Position numbers and translations under genes: made by a program
Part shown: positions 28,670 through 37,620 of the stretch, piece after piece
Layout: each line of letters opens with the position of its first letter
How positions within the stretch are numbered: position 1 is the first letter of the stretch
Notes under the pieces: model-generated
The model's database searches: none
Told to the model about the DNA's origin: nothing
The model's input: the letters and a program-made list of their open reading frames with translations, nothing else
Source of the DNA: Luteimonas cucumeris
GTDB taxonomy: Bacteria; Pseudomonadota; Gammaproteobacteria; Xanthomonadales; Xanthomonadaceae
Direction of reading: 5' to 3'
DNA: 64,000 nt
NCBI RefSeq assembly: GCF_007830035.1
Contig: NZ_VLKN01000008.1
Span: forward strand, 1 to 64,000

Positions 28670-29460
28670 GCCGCCTTCTCCGTGGTCTGCTTGTTGCGCT
28701 CGTGCTGGCGACGCAGCACTTCGCCGGCCAGTCCGAGGTAGGCGATGGAGCCGCGCGAGGCCTTGTCGTAGCCGACGATGCTCTGCCCGTGGCTTGGTGC
28801 CTCGGCCAGTCGCACGTTGCGCGGCACGATGGTGCGGAACACCTTGTCGCCGAAATGGTTGGTGAGTTCGGCCGAGACCGCGTTGGCCAGGTTGTTGCGC
28901 ACGTCGAACATGGTGCGCAGCACGCCTTCGATCTCCAGCGCCGGGTTGAGCCGGGCCTTGAGCGCGTCGATGGTCTGCAGCAGCGCGGTCAGGCCTTCCA
29001 GTGCGTAGTACTCGCACTGCATCGGCACCAGCACCGAGTCGGCGGCGGTCAGGGCATTGAGCGTCAGCAGCGACAGCGCCGGCGGGCAGTCGATGATGAT
29101 GAAGTCGTAGCGTTCGCGCAGCGGATCCAGCGCACGCTTGAGGCGCTGCTCGCGGCCTTCCTCGTCCATCAGCTCGATCTCGGCCGCGGTCAGGTCGGTG
29201 TTGCCGGGCAGCAGGTCGAAATCCTCGGCGGTCCTGACGATCGCCGCATCGGCGTGCATCTCTTCCAGCATCACGTCGCAGCTGGAGGCGGACAGTTCGC
29301 GCTTGTCGATGCCACTGCCCATGGTCGCGTTGCCCTGCGCGTCGAGGTCGACCAGCAGCACCCGCTTGGGCGTGCGCGCCAGGGCGGCGGCCAGATTGAC
29401 GGCAGTGGTGGTCTTGCCGACGCCGCCCTTCTGGTTGGCGATGGCGATGATGCGGGCCAT
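28666..29460 (-). CDS. parA: Chromosome partitioning ATPase ParA (Soj)
   Basis: A 264-residue deviant Walker ATPase: KGGVGKTTTAVNLA with the signature Lys, Walker A' VDLDAQGNATMG and Walker B IIIDCPPALSL. It forms gradients on the nucleoid that move ParB-parS complexes. The ATG at 29460 (MARIIAIANQKGG) is the family start; the longer frame runs into low-complexity intergenic DNA. The order rsmG-parA-parB on one strand is the one usually found near the replication origin. Confidence 0.96.
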   Translation of the reverse strand: MARIIAIANQKGGVGKTTTAVNLAAALARTPKRVLLVDLDAQGNATMGSGIDKRELSASSCDVMLEEMHADAAIVRTAEDFDLLPGNTDLTAAEIELMDEEGREQRLKRALDPLRERYDFIIIDCPPALSLLTLNALTAADSVLVPMQCEYYALEGLTALLQTIDALKARLNPALEIEGVLRTMFDVRNNLANAVSAELTNHFGDKVFRTIVPRNVRLAEAPSHGQSIVGYDKASRGSIAYLGLAGEVLRRQHERNKQTTEKAA

Positions 29461-29537
29461 GGGGTCCGTTGCCTCGATGCGATGCGGGTGGCTGCACGCG
29501 CCTCTGCGCGCGCGGCCGGACCGGGGATTATGCCTCA

Positions 29538-29672
29538 GGGGGGCTGGAGGCTTGGGGCCGGGGACTTGGGGTGGAAAAGCAGATCGCGGATTCTGTTGCT
29601 GTCGTGGGTTGTTGTGGCCCAGCTCCCAGCCCCCAGCCCCAGCCCCCAGATCCAAGCCCCTAGTCCCCGCTC
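29538..29672. repeat. C/G-biased imperfect inverted repeat between rsmG and parA
   Basis: A purine-rich G tract (GGGGCTGGAGGCTTGGGGCC and on) faces a C tract of CAGCCCC units that runs into the last codons of rsmG. The arms are partly complementary. It is unlike the surrounding sequence in composition and probably arose by duplication of a short unit. Confidence 0.55.
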
Positions 29673-30301
29673 CTTTCTACAATCACCAGATGCCGCTCCG
29701 CCGCCAGCCCCGGCACCGCCAGCGGATGAATGGCCTGCAGCCGCCATCCCGTTGGCAGGGCGGCGATTTCCTCGTCCGGACGGGCGCCCTTCATCGCCAG
29801 CAGGCGCCCGCCGGGCGCGAGCAGATGGCCGCCGACGGCGAGGATGTCCGCCAGCGTGGCCAGCGCGCGCGCGGTGATCGCCGCGTACGCACCGGGTTCG
29901 TCGAGCGCTTCGGCGCGCGTTTCGGCGACGCGCGCGTTGCCCAGCCCGAGCGAGCGCACTGCCTCGCGCAGGAAGCGCGCTTTCTTGCCGTTGGACTCGA
30001 CCAGCGTCACCTGCAGCGATGGCACCGCGATCGCCAGCGGAATGCCGGGCAGGCCGGGACCGGTGCCCAGGTCGGCGAGCGTGGCGACATCGCGCACGTA
30101 GGCGTGCATCGCCAGCGAATCGAGCAGATGCCGGGACACCATGTCGCGCGGGTCGCGGATCGCGGTCAGGTTGTAGGTGCGGTTCCAGCGGTCGAGCAGG
30201 GACAGATAGGCCAGCAGTGGTGTGGCGATGGCAGTGTCGAGCGCCAGCGCGACAAGGCCTGCCTGCAGCTCGTCGCGTGACGCGGATTGATCGGCATTCA
30301 T
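29660..30301 (-). CDS. rsmG: 16S rRNA (guanine-527-N7)-methyltransferase
   Basis: RsmG (GidB) methylates G527 in the 530 loop of 16S rRNA; its loss gives low-level streptomycin resistance. The 213-residue protein has the SAM-binding motif [14 protein letters not shown], the acidic end of the second strand ([10 protein letters not shown]) and the N-terminal segment [13 protein letters not shown]. It is the first gene of the rsmG-parA-parB block. A -10-like GATACT ends seven bases before the ATG and no Shine-Dalgarno sequence is seen, so the message may be leaderless. Confidence 0.95.
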   Translation of the reverse strand: MNADQSASRDELQAGLVALALDTAIATPLLAYLSLLDRWNRTYNLTAIRDPRDMVSRHLLDSLAMHAYVRDVATLADLGTGPGLPGIPLAIAVPSLQVTLVESNGKKARFLREAVRSLGLGNARVAETRAEALDEPGAYAAITARALATLADILAVGGHLLAPGGRLLAMKGARPDEEIAALPTGWRLQAIHPLAVPGLAAERHLVIVERSGD

Positions 30302-30308
30302 GGCGACA

Positions 30309-30314
30309 AGTATC
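30309..30314 (-). promoter_or_regulatory. Candidate -10 box of rsmG (leaderless)
   Basis: GATACT on the minus strand ends seven bases before the ATG at 30301. Confidence 0.4.
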
Positions 30315-30394
30315 GCGCAGCGCGCCGGGACCAGAAAAAAGCGGTGATCCGGGCGCAGTGGGTGACTTGCCGGTCTCGGCTTCGAAAACAGCCC

Positions 30395-31006
30395 TTACTG
30401 CATGGGTGACGACCGCGTGGGCGGCAGCCGCCATGCGATGGCGGCCAGATATCCCGGCGCCGGCTCGAATTCGTGCAGCCGCCAGTCCGACGGCAGCCCC
30501 AGGGCGGGATCGCAGGCCGTCATCGCCAGCCCCTGCGCATGCGCGGCGAATGCCAGCCGGTGCAGGCCGAACGCCAGGCCATGACCATGCGCCTTCAGCA
30601 CCGCTTCCTTGGCGCACCACAGACGCAGGAAGGTCTCCTCGCACGCGGTCGTGTCCAAGGTGGACAGCCACTGCGTTTCGACCTCGGCGTAGTAGCGCTG
30701 CGCCAGTTCCAGCGCGCGCGGCCGTGGCCGCCGCCATTCCATGTCCACGCCCAGTTCGATGTCCTGGCCCAACGCGACCAGCAGGCCTTCGCCGCTATGG
30801 CTCCAGCTGGCGTCGTAATGGCCGGCAGGCGGCTGGATTCGCGGCCGCCCGCGCGGCTCGCGCGCCACCGGCAGGGTGTCCGGCGCCAGGCCCAGCGACC
30901 GCTCCAGCCAGCGCCGGGCCGCCGGCTCGGCGGGCTGCGTGCGGGGATGGGGTTGCCAGGCCCAGCGGATCGGGCCGATGGCGTGACCGGCGTCGGTCGA
31001 AGACAT
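30395..31006 (-). CDS. 4'-phosphopantetheinyl transferase (Sfp type)
   Basis: This enzyme transfers phosphopantetheine from CoA to the conserved Ser of carrier proteins. The 203-residue protein has the Sfp signatures WSHSGE, GVDMEW (Mg ligands) and LWCAKEAVLKAHGHGL. It is divergent from the AMP-ligase gene at 31092, and both are needed for an aryl polyene pathway whose ACP lies at 44554. I infer that it activates that ACP; it could also serve other synthases. The length is that of short Sfp-type enzymes. Confidence 0.9.
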   Translation of the reverse strand: MSSTDAGHAIGPIRWAWQPHPRTQPAEPAARRWLERSLGLAPDTLPVAREPRGRPRIQPPAGHYDASWSHSGEGLLVALGQDIELGVDMEWRRPRPRALELAQRYYAEVETQWLSTLDTTACEETFLRLWCAKEAVLKAHGHGLAFGLHRLAFAAHAQGLAMTACDPALGLPSDWRLHEFEPAPGYLAAIAWRLPPTRSSPMQ

Positions 31007-31091
31007 GATGAACGGCGGTTTGGTGCGGGACGGGGTCGCCAGCGTAAGCTAATTGCCAGGGGGCGGCCGAGGCCGCGCAAGGAGCCAGTGA

Positions 31092-32453
31092 ATGTCCGCC
31101 GTCGTCGAGCGCATCGATCCACCTGCCTTGCCACAAGTGCTCGCCAGCGGCGGCGAAGACCGGCCGCTGCTGTTCGACGGGAACGGCGAGATCGCGCTGG
31201 GCGACTATTTCGCCGAGGTGCGCGGCGTGGCGGCGCAGCTGCCGGCCGGGCGCCACGTCATCAACCTGTGCGAGGACCGCTACCGGTTCCTGGTGGCATT
31301 CGGTGCCGCCGCCCTGCGCGGGCAGGCGACCCTGCTGCCGTCCTCGCGCGCGCCGGCGGTGGTCGACGAAGTGCGCGCCCGTTATCCGGACAGCTATTGC
31401 CTCGGCGACCAGGACTTCGCCGACACGCCGCCGCACTACTGGCGCCTGCCGCAGTCGCTGCCGCGGCGCGATGGCGCACCGCCGATGATCGAGGACGATG
31501 CGGTGGTCGCGATCGGTTTCACCTCCGGCAGCACCGGCTGCCCGAAACCCAATGCCAAGACCTGGGGCGGCTTCCGCACCAGCACGGCGCAGAACCTGGC
31601 CGCGCTGCGCGACCTGTGGCCGGCGGGCGCGATCCCGCGCCTGGTCGCCACCGTACCGCCGCAACACATGTACGGCATGGAGATGACGGTGCTGATGCCG
31701 CTGCTCGGCGGCGCGGCGGTGCATGCCGGGCGGCCGTTCTATCCCGGCGACGTGGCGCGCGCGCTGCAGCAGGCATCCGCGCCGCGCGTGCTGGTGACCA
31801 CACCGGTGCATCTGCGTGCGCTGGTCGAATCCGGCATCGAGCTGCCGCCGCTGGCCGGCATCGTCTCGGCGACCGCGCCTTTGCCGCAGGCGCTGGCCGC
31901 CGCCGCGGAGGCGCGCTTCGGTGGCGAGGTGCGCGAGGTGTTCGGTTCCACCGAAACCTGCGTGATCGCGCGCCGCCGTACCGCATGCGAGGACGCGTGG
32001 ACGCTGATGCCCGGCGTGCGACTGGCGCCGCAACCCGACGGCACGCTGGTGCACGCGGCGCATCTCGACACCGCGGTCGCGCTGGCCGACCTGGTCGAAC
32101 TGGACGGCGAGCACCGCTTCCATCTGCGCGGCCGCAATGCCGATCTGCTGGAGATCGCCGGCAAGCGCGCCTCGCTCGGCGACCTGACCCGCAAGCTGTT
32201 GTCGGTGCCCGGCGTCGAGGACGGCGTGGTGTTCCAGCCCGACGAAGCCGACGATGCCGGCGTGCGTCGCGTGGCGGCGCTGGTGGTGGCGCCGACGCTG
32301 GACGAGACGCAGATCCTGCGCCACCTGCAGCGCGGGCTGGATGCGGTATTCCTGCCGCGCCCGCTGCTGCGCGTGGCCGCGTTGCCGCGCAACGAAACCG
32401 GCAAGCTGCCGCGCGATGCGCTGCAGGCATTGCTGCGCAGCCGCATGCCGTAA
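31092..32453 (+). CDS. AMP-dependent aryl-acid:ACP ligase (ApeH/XanA2-like)
   Basis: A 453-residue ANL-family ligase with the P-loop FTSGSTGCPKPNAKTWG, the STETC motif and C-terminal NETGKLPRDAL with the catalytic Lys. It is shorter than acyl-CoA synthetases and fits the starter-loading ligases of aryl polyene clusters, which activate a hydroxybenzoate or cinnamate and pass it to an ACP. In xanthomonadin synthesis the starter is 3-hydroxybenzoate. GGAG precedes the ATG. It is divergent from the phosphopantetheinyl transferase, 9.6 kb from the rest of the cluster. Its specificity is inferred from the XanB2 homologue in the window. Confidence 0.85.
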   Translation: MSAVVERIDPPALPQVLASGGEDRPLLFDGNGEIALGDYFAEVRGVAAQLPAGRHVINLCEDRYRFLVAFGAAALRGQATLLPSSRAPAVVDEVRARYPDSYCLGDQDFADTPPHYWRLPQSLPRRDGAPPMIEDDAVVAIGFTSGSTGCPKPNAKTWGGFRTSTAQNLAALRDLWPAGAIPRLVATVPPQHMYGMEMTVLMPLLGGAAVHAGRPFYPGDVARALQQASAPRVLVTTPVHLRALVESGIELPPLAGIVSATAPLPQALAAAAEARFGGEVREVFGSTETCVIARRRTACEDAWTLMPGVRLAPQPDGTLVHAAHLDTAVALADLVELDGEHRFHLRGRNADLLEIAGKRASLGDLTRKLLSVPGVEDGVVFQPDEADDAGVRRVAALVVAPTLDETQILRHLQRGLDAVFLPRPLLRVAALPRNETGKLPRDALQALLRSRMP

Positions 32454-32585
32454 ATCCGGCCCACTCCATCGCCGCGCACGGCGCATCGCCTGCGCTGACG
32501 CCTCCGTCACGCCCGCCCCGCCAGACTTGCGACCGCCCCCCATCCAGGGCGTTGCAACCCTTCATCTGTCATAGGAGCTTGGAGC

Positions 32586-32852
32586 ATGGGCATCATCATC
32601 TGGTTGATCGTGGGTGGCATCTGCGGCTGGCTCGCGAGCATGATCATGAGGACCGACGCCCAGCAAGGCGTCCTGCTCAACGTGGTCGTCGGCATCGTCG
32701 GCGCCTTCATCGGTGGCTGGCTGATCGGACCGCTGGTCGGCGCGGGTTCCATCAACGATGGTTTTTCGATCATGAGCTTCATCGTGTCGCTGGTCGGCGC
32801 CATCATCCTGCTGGCCATCGTCAACCTGTTCCGTCGCGGTCGCGTGCGCTAG
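32586..32852 (+). CDS. GlsB/YeaQ/YmgE-family small membrane protein
   Basis: An 88-residue, very hydrophobic protein with three membrane helices and the family motifs GGICGWLASMIM and GIVGAFIGGWL. The family (transglycosylase-associated proteins) is stress-induced in several bacteria but has no known reaction. TAGGAGCTTGGAGC precedes the ATG, and a terminator lies at 32888. It is a single-gene unit. Confidence 0.92.
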   Translation: MGIIIWLIVGGICGWLASMIMRTDAQQGVLLNVVVGIVGAFIGGWLIGPLVGAGSINDGFSIMSFIVSLVGAIILLAIVNLFRRGRVR

Positions 32853-32887
32853 GTCCCTCCCCCGAACCTTCGCCCCCGCGAACGAGT

Positions 32888-32918
32888 AGGCCCGGCAATG
32901 CCGGGCCTTCTTGTTTTC
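32888..32918 (+). terminator. Rho-independent terminator of the GlsB-like gene
   Basis: Stem AGGCCCGGC/GCCGGGCCT with loop AAT, followed by TCTTGTTTTC, 35 bases past the stop codon. Confidence 0.85.
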
Positions 32919-32960
32919 GATGCTGCGGTGAGCGGGTGGCGGGGCATGTCGGTGCGGCAC

Positions 32961-33737
32961 TCAGGCGTCGGCGAGCTGCACCCAGGCCGGCGCATGGTCG
33001 CTGGGGCGATCCCAGGTGCGTGGTTCGCGGTCGATGCCGGCCGCGACCGCCTGGCCGCGCAAGGCGTCCGACACCAGGGTCAGGTCGATGCGCAGGCCCA
33101 GGTTGCGGCGGAAGGCCGCCTGCCGGTAGTCCCACCAGCTGAACACGCCGGCCTCCTGGTGGTGCAGGCGATAGGCGTCGTGCAGGCCTAGCGCGAGCAG
33201 GCGCCGCAACGCGTCGCGCTCGGCGCGCGAGCTGAGGATGTGGTCGTCGTTCCAGACCGCGGCATCGTGCACGTCGCGCTCGTCCGGCGCGATGTTGAAA
33301 TCGCCCAGCACCACCAGCCGCGGATGCGCGCGCAGTTCCCCGGCGAGCCAGTCGTGCACGGCTGAAAGCCAGCGCAGCTTGTAGTCGTACTTGTCGGTGC
33401 CGACGTCCTGGCCATTGACCACATACAGGTTGACCACGCGCACGCCGTCGACGGTGGCGGCGATCACGCGCCGCTGCACGTCGTCGAAACCGGGGATGCC
33501 GATGCACACGTCCTCGGGCGCGTGCCCGCGCGCGAGCAGCGCCACGCCGTTGTAGGTCTTCTGCCCGGCGAACACGCTGCGATAGCCGAGCCCGGCCAGC
33601 ACCGTGTCGGGAAAGCGGTTGTCCTCGAGCTTGGTTTCCTGGATGCCGACCACGTCCGGCGCGGCATCGCGCAGCCACTGTTCCAGATGCGGCAGGCGCA
33701 CGTTGAGCGAATTGACGTTCCAGCTGGCGATCTTCAT
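32961..33737 (-). CDS. xthA: Exodeoxyribonuclease III
   Basis: XthA is the Mg-dependent AP endonuclease and 3'-5' exonuclease of base excision repair. The 258-residue protein carries the EEP-family motifs: SWNVNSLNVRLPHLEQW, the metal Glu in GIQETKLED, LGDFNIAPDERDVHD, and the C-terminal WDRPSDHAPAWV with the catalytic Asp-His pair. GAGGA precedes the ATG. The window thus encodes two base-excision enzymes, MutM and XthA, at separate sites. Confidence 0.97.
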   Translation of the reverse strand: MKIASWNVNSLNVRLPHLEQWLRDAAPDVVGIQETKLEDNRFPDTVLAGLGYRSVFAGQKTYNGVALLARGHAPEDVCIGIPGFDDVQRRVIAATVDGVRVVNLYVVNGQDVGTDKYDYKLRWLSAVHDWLAGELRAHPRLVVLGDFNIAPDERDVHDAAVWNDDHILSSRAERDALRRLLALGLHDAYRLHHQEAGVFSWWDYRQAAFRRNLGLRIDLTLVSDALRGQAVAAGIDREPRTWDRPSDHAPAWVQLADA

Positions 33738-33816
33738 GCAGTCCTCATGTCAGGCACGCAGGACGCGATGCTACCGCTTTGTGGGGTCGAGCCTGCCGGG
33801 ACGCGCTGCCTGCGGC

Positions 33817-35220
33817 TTAGCGCACCAGCAGGCGGATGAAGCGCTCGATCTTCGAATACGGCGGCTTCAGCAGGTCGCTGCCGGCCCAGCGCGACTGCCA
33901 CAGGATCGGCAACTGCTTGCTGAAGGCGTCGAAGCCGGCGCGGCCGTGATAGGCGCCCATGCCGCTGGCGCCGACGCCGCCGAACGGCAGCGCGTTGATC
34001 CCGAAATGGATCAGGCTGTCGTTGACGGTGACGCCGCCGGCTAGCGTGTTGCGCAGGATCCGTTCGACGCTGTCGCGGTCGTGGCTGAAGGGATACAGCG
34101 CCAGCGGTCGATCGTGCGCGTTGACGTAGGCGATGGCCTCGTCGAGTGTGCGGTAGGTCTTGATCGGCAGGATCGGACCGAAGATCTCGTCCTGCATCAC
34201 CCGGGCGTCGTCGCCGGGTTCGATCACCAGCGTCGGTGGCAGCGCGCGTTCGCCGTCGCCGGCCGGTTGCAGTTCGATCACCTGCAATCCCCTGGTGCGT
34301 GCGTCGGCCAGGTAGCCTTCGAGGCGCGCGAACTGGCCGTCGTTGATGATCCGCGTGTAGTCGTCGCTGTTGCCCGAGCCGTAACGCGCCTGTACCTGTT
34401 CGCGCAGCGCCGCCACCAGCGCGTCGCGTCGCGTCGCGTCGATGAACACATAGTCCGGCGCGATGCAGGTCTGGCCGCTGTTGAGCCACTTGCCGGTCGC
34501 CAGCCGCGCGGCGGCCTTGTCCACAGGGAAATCGGGACACACGATCGCCGGCGACTTGCCGCCGAGTTCCAGCGTCACCGGAGTCAGGTTCTGCGCCGCG
34601 GCGGCCATCACCTTGCGGCCGACCGCCGTCGAACCGGTGAACACCAGATGGTCGAACGGCAATGCCGCGAAAGCGGCGGCGACTTCGGCGCCACCGAAGG
34701 CGACCGCGACGCGATCGGCCGGGAAGACTTCCGCCAGCAGGTCGTGCAGGAAGCGCGCGGTGCGCGGCGTGTGTTCGGAAGGTTTCAGGTAGACATGGTT
34801 GCCGGCAGCGATCGCGGTCGCCAGCGGGATCAGCGCCAGGTTGACCGGATAGTTCCACGGCGCGATCACACCGACCACGCCAACCGGCTCGGGCCGCAGT
34901 TCGGCGCGTGCCGGCCAGAACCGCCAGCCAACGCCGATGCGCTTCGGCTTCATCCAGCGCCGCAGCTGCCCGAGCAGATGATCGATCTCGCTGAGCACGG
35001 TCATGCCTTCGCCGATCAGCGATTCGTGCACGGAGCGGTGGCCGAAATCGGCGGAGATGACGCGCGTCATTTCGTCCATGCGCGATTTCATCGCCGCGCG
35101 CAGGCGCTGCAGGTCGCCGCGACGCTGTTCGTAATCCGGCTTGGCGGCCTGCCACGCGACACGCAGATGGTCGAGGGTGGGACGCAGGTCGGCAGTGGGC
35201 GTATCGGCGGCGATGTCCAT
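33817..35220 (-). CDS. Aldehyde dehydrogenase, coniferyl-aldehyde type
   Basis: A 467-residue NAD(P)-dependent aldehyde dehydrogenase with catalytic Cys in NSGQTCIAPDYV, Glu in LELGGKSP and the cofactor motif FTGSTAVGRKV. The short length, the APWNYPVNLAL segment and the hydrophobic C-terminus match the coniferyl aldehyde/fatty aldehyde subgroup. Substrate unproven. It is divergent from the gamma-carbonic anhydrase gene with only 51 bases between. A -10-like TACACT ends seven bases before its ATG, suggesting a leaderless message. Confidence 0.9.
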   Translation of the reverse strand: MDIAADTPTADLRPTLDHLRVAWQAAKPDYEQRRGDLQRLRAAMKSRMDEMTRVISADFGHRSVHESLIGEGMTVLSEIDHLLGQLRRWMKPKRIGVGWRFWPARAELRPEPVGVVGVIAPWNYPVNLALIPLATAIAAGNHVYLKPSEHTPRTARFLHDLLAEVFPADRVAVAFGGAEVAAAFAALPFDHLVFTGSTAVGRKVMAAAAQNLTPVTLELGGKSPAIVCPDFPVDKAAARLATGKWLNSGQTCIAPDYVFIDATRRDALVAALREQVQARYGSGNSDDYTRIINDGQFARLEGYLADARTRGLQVIELQPAGDGERALPPTLVIEPGDDARVMQDEIFGPILPIKTYRTLDEAIAYVNAHDRPLALYPFSHDRDSVERILRNTLAGGVTVNDSLIHFGINALPFGGVGASGMGAYHGRAGFDAFSKQLPILWQSRWAGSDLLKPPYSKIERFIRLLVR

Positions 35221-35227
35221 GCGCCGG

Positions 35228-35233
35228 AGTGTA
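35228..35233 (-). promoter_or_regulatory. Candidate -10 box of the aldehyde dehydrogenase gene (leaderless)
   Basis: TACACT on the minus strand ends seven bases before the ATG at 35220; no Shine-Dalgarno sequence. Confidence 0.35.
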
Positions 35234-35259
35234 GTCCGGCTCCTGCGACCCCTGCGTAT

Positions 35260-35265
35260 TAGAAT
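35260..35265 (+). promoter_or_regulatory. Candidate -10 box of the gamma-carbonic anhydrase gene (leaderless)
   Basis: TAGAAT ends six bases before the ATG at 35272, the same geometry as at 8797. Confidence 0.45.
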
Positions 35266-35271
35266 GATCGG

Positions 35272-35817
35272 ATGACCGCAATCCGCCCCTATCTTGGCCA
35301 GCTTCCCACCCTCGGGCAGCGCGTGTACGTCGATCCGGCCGCGACGGTGATCGGTGACGTCGTGCTCGCCGACGATGTCTCGATCTGGCCCGGCACCGTG
35401 GTTCGCGGCGACGTCAACTTCATCCGTATCGGTGCGCGCACCAACATCCAGGACGGCAGCGTGGTGCACGTCAGCCACGACGGACCGCATGCCAAGCTCG
35501 GCGGCTTTGCCACGGTCATCGGCGAGGATGTCACCATCGGCCACAAGGCCATTGTCCACGCCTGCCGCATCGAGGATGCGGCGCTGATCGGCATGGGCGC
35601 GATCGTGCTCGATGGCGCGGTGGTGAAGAAGCATGCCTTCGTCGGTGCCGGCACGCTGGTCGCGCCGGGCAAGACGGTGGGCGAGGGCGAGTTGTGGCTG
35701 GGCAACCCTGGCCGGTTCGCGCGCCGGCTCAGCGACGCCGAGATCGAGGCGCTGTACTACAGCGCGCAGCACTACGTGCGGATGAAGGACCAGTACCTGG
35801 CCGAGCCGTTGTTGTAG
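35272..35817 (+). CDS. Gamma-carbonic anhydrase family protein (YrdA/PaaY-like)
   Basis: A 181-residue left-handed beta-helix protein with hexapeptide repeats. The metal-binding His pattern is present: HVSHDG and GHKAIVHAC supply the three His that bind zinc or iron between subunits of the trimer. The N-terminal PYLGQLPTLGQRVYVDPAA is typical. Many members hydrate CO2 weakly or not at all, so enzymatic activity is uncertain. The start has no Shine-Dalgarno site; see the candidate -10 at 35260. Confidence 0.9.
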   Translation: MTAIRPYLGQLPTLGQRVYVDPAATVIGDVVLADDVSIWPGTVVRGDVNFIRIGARTNIQDGSVVHVSHDGPHAKLGGFATVIGEDVTIGHKAIVHACRIEDAALIGMGAIVLDGAVVKKHAFVGAGTLVAPGKTVGEGELWLGNPGRFARRLSDAEIEALYYSAQHYVRMKDQYLAEPLL

Positions 35818-35847
35818 CGACGCACGAGGGGCGATGCTTTCCTTCTG

Positions 35848-35870
35848 GTAGGGCGCAGATGCGCTGCTAC
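35848..35870. repeat. GTAG-type REP hairpin overlapping the 3' end of the YkgJ-family gene
   Basis: GTAGGGCGCAGATGCGCTGC followed by TAC forms a hairpin with GTAG and CTAC ends. The CTA at 35867-35869 is the stop codon (TAG) of the minus-strand gene. Confidence 0.6.
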
Positions 35871-36136
35871 AACGGCAACGGTTGCGTTTCGACTTCCAGC
35901 GCGTCGAGGAAGGCGATCGCCTGCTGGCGGTCGTCGCCGCACATCGACAGTTGCGGCTTGAGCGATGCACAGAAGGCGGGTCGTTCCGGCCGGCCGAACA
36001 GCCGGCAGCGGTAGTCGTCATCCAGCTGCACGCATGGCAAGCCGGCCGGTTTGCCGAAGGGCATGCCGGGGATCGGCGAGGTGATCGACGGCGCGATGCA
36101 GCAGGCGCCGCAGCCGGAACGGCAATGCATGCTCAT
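35867..36136 (-). CDS. YkgJ-family cysteine cluster protein
   Basis: An 89-residue protein with MHCRSGCGACCIAPSI at its start and further Cys in GLPCVQLDDDYRCRLFGRP and FCASLKP. The CxxCxxCC-type cluster pattern matches the YkgJ zinc/iron-chelating family, whose role is unknown. The start at 36136 or 36130 cannot be decided. It lies 47 bases downstream of aroE on the same strand. Its stop codon is formed by a REP hairpin. Confidence 0.85.
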   Translation of the reverse strand: MSMHCRSGCGACCIAPSITSPIPGMPFGKPAGLPCVQLDDDYRCRLFGRPERPAFCASLKPQLSMCGDDRQQAIAFLDALEVETQPLPL

Positions 36137-36183
36137 GCCGTCGCGCGGGCCTGTCGATGCGGGCGTGGCGAGTGCGCGCAGGT

Positions 36184-37029
36184 TCAATCGGCCGTGACCA
36201 GCGACGCGCGGTGCTCGACCAGATGCGCGTACACCGGGTCGGTATCGGGCCGCACGCCGTGCCATAGCGCGAAACTTTCCGCAGCCTGCTCCACCAGCAT
36301 GCCGAGGCCGCCGATGGCGTCGTGCGCGCCGGCCGCGCGTGCCCACGCCAGGAACGGGATCGCGACTTCGCCATAACTCAGGTCGACCGCCGCGGTGCGT
36401 GCGCCGACCAGCGACATCGGCAGGTCCGGCAGGCCGTCGGTGCGCGTCGCCGAAGTGGCGTTGATGACCAGGTCGAATTCGCCGAACTGCTTCAGGTCGG
36501 CCAGATAGCGCGGATGCACGCGGCCCGGCTGGCCAAGTGCGTCGGCCAGCGCGTCGGCGCGTTCGGAAGTGCGGTTGACGATGTACAGGTCGCCGATGCC
36601 CGCATCGAGCAAGGCCGGCGCGACGCCGCGCGCCGCGCCGCCGGCACCGATCAGCAGCGTGCGCCGCGCGCGCAGGTCGAGGCCGTGGCGGCCGGTGAGA
36701 TCGCGCACCAGTCCGGCGCCGTCGGTGTTGTCGCCATGCCATTCACCGCCGCGCAGGGTCAGCGTGTTGACCGCGCCGGCGCGCCGCGCCCGCTCGCTGA
36801 GCGTGGCGCAGGCCCGCGCCGCGCGCTGCTTGTGCGGCAGCGTGACGTTGGCGCCGACGCCACCGGAGGCGGCGAACGCGCCCAGGGTCATGTCGAACTC
36901 CTCGGCCGCGGTATCGATCGCGGAATAATCCAGCGCGATCGACAGCTGCCGGCCGAACGCGGCATGGATGCGCGGCGACAGCGAATGCGCGACAGGATGG
37001 CCGATGACGGCATAGCGGGGAATCGACAT
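36184..37029 (-). CDS. aroE: Shikimate dehydrogenase
   Basis: AroE reduces 3-dehydroshikimate to shikimate with NADPH. The 281-residue protein has the substrate site ([18 protein letters not shown]), catalytic Lys and Asp in [10 protein letters not shown] and GDNTDGAGL, and the NADP motif [14 protein letters not shown] followed by [12 protein letters not shown] precedes ATG 37029. The shikimate pathway feeds chorismate, the substrate of XanB2 encoded at 42042, although the two are not in one operon. Repeat copy C lies upstream. Confidence 0.95.
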   Translation of the reverse strand: MSIPRYAVIGHPVAHSLSPRIHAAFGRQLSIALDYSAIDTAAEEFDMTLGAFAASGGVGANVTLPHKQRAARACATLSERARRAGAVNTLTLRGGEWHGDNTDGAGLVRDLTGRHGLDLRARRTLLIGAGGAARGVAPALLDAGIGDLYIVNRTSERADALADALGQPGRVHPRYLADLKQFGEFDLVINATSATRTDGLPDLPMSLVGARTAAVDLSYGEVAIPFLAWARAAGAHDAIGGLGMLVEQAAESFALWHGVRPDTDPVYAHLVEHRASLVTAD

Positions 37030-37268
37030 GGCGGGATTCGCTCCAGGCTGGGGGCGGGCCACCGACGCCGGCGGTTCGCCGATTGAAACGATGCTTGTAC
37101 GCGGCGCTCGCAGTCTACTCCGCACGTCGCCATCGCCGTTGCATCCAGGCGGGCCAGTATCCACGGCCGGCAGTGAAATCCACGACAGCGCAAGCGTCGG
37201 ATGAGGCGCTTAGCGCAGAAGATGCTCGTTGCTGTTGGCCCGAATCAACAGCCTTCCGTGTCGCCCAT

Positions 37269-37456
37269 AGACCCGGAGGGCGGCGGCCATGGATGGCCGC
37301 CGTTTTCCGACCGAGCCATGGATGGCGAGTCGGAAAATCTCCGATAACTACCCAACCGCAACGGGAGCTTTGTCGGGAAAGGGCCTTCTCTTTGGTTACT
37401 TTCTCTTGGCCCCTTCAAGAGAAAGTGACCCGCACGCGCAGCGGGCGGAAGCTTTT
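37269..37456. repeat. Composite inverted-repeat element, copy C (left arm only)
   Basis: It begins AGACCCGGAGGGCGGCGGCC and contains the same palindrome, TTTTCCGA/TCGGAAAA pair and TTACTTTCTCTTGG hairpin as copy A, but its middle differs and no right arm follows. The rest of the gene-free stretch 37030-37620 (including 37457-37620) holds no recognised gene or site. Confidence 0.8.
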
Positions 37457-37620
37457 GGCAGTTTGTAAGAGCAACGGAACAAGCCCTGTTCTACAACGAC
37501 AAGGAACAATTACTGGATATCGCTTCGCTTACCCCTTCGGGGCCGTCCCTTCAGACGTTCTGCGCGCTTCGAGCTTGTCCGAGCTTTCAGGGATGGAGGC
37601 CAAAAGCACAGCAAAGGCCG

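Noticed and set aside
27752-29497. A single 581-codon frame running through parA into parB
   Set aside because: Its first half is parA read out of frame; the real parB starts at 28669 with the usual N-terminal motif and overlaps parA in an ATGA.
27541-30400. A replication origin or parS site beside rsmG-parA-parB
   Set aside because: I saw no cluster of DnaA boxes and no TGTTTCACGTGAAACA-like sequence by eye; a motif search would be needed to be sure.
33817-36021. A 734-codon frame fusing other sequence to the aldehyde dehydrogenase
   Set aside because: The part above 35220 runs antisense through the carbonic anhydrase gene; the dehydrogenase is full length from 35220.
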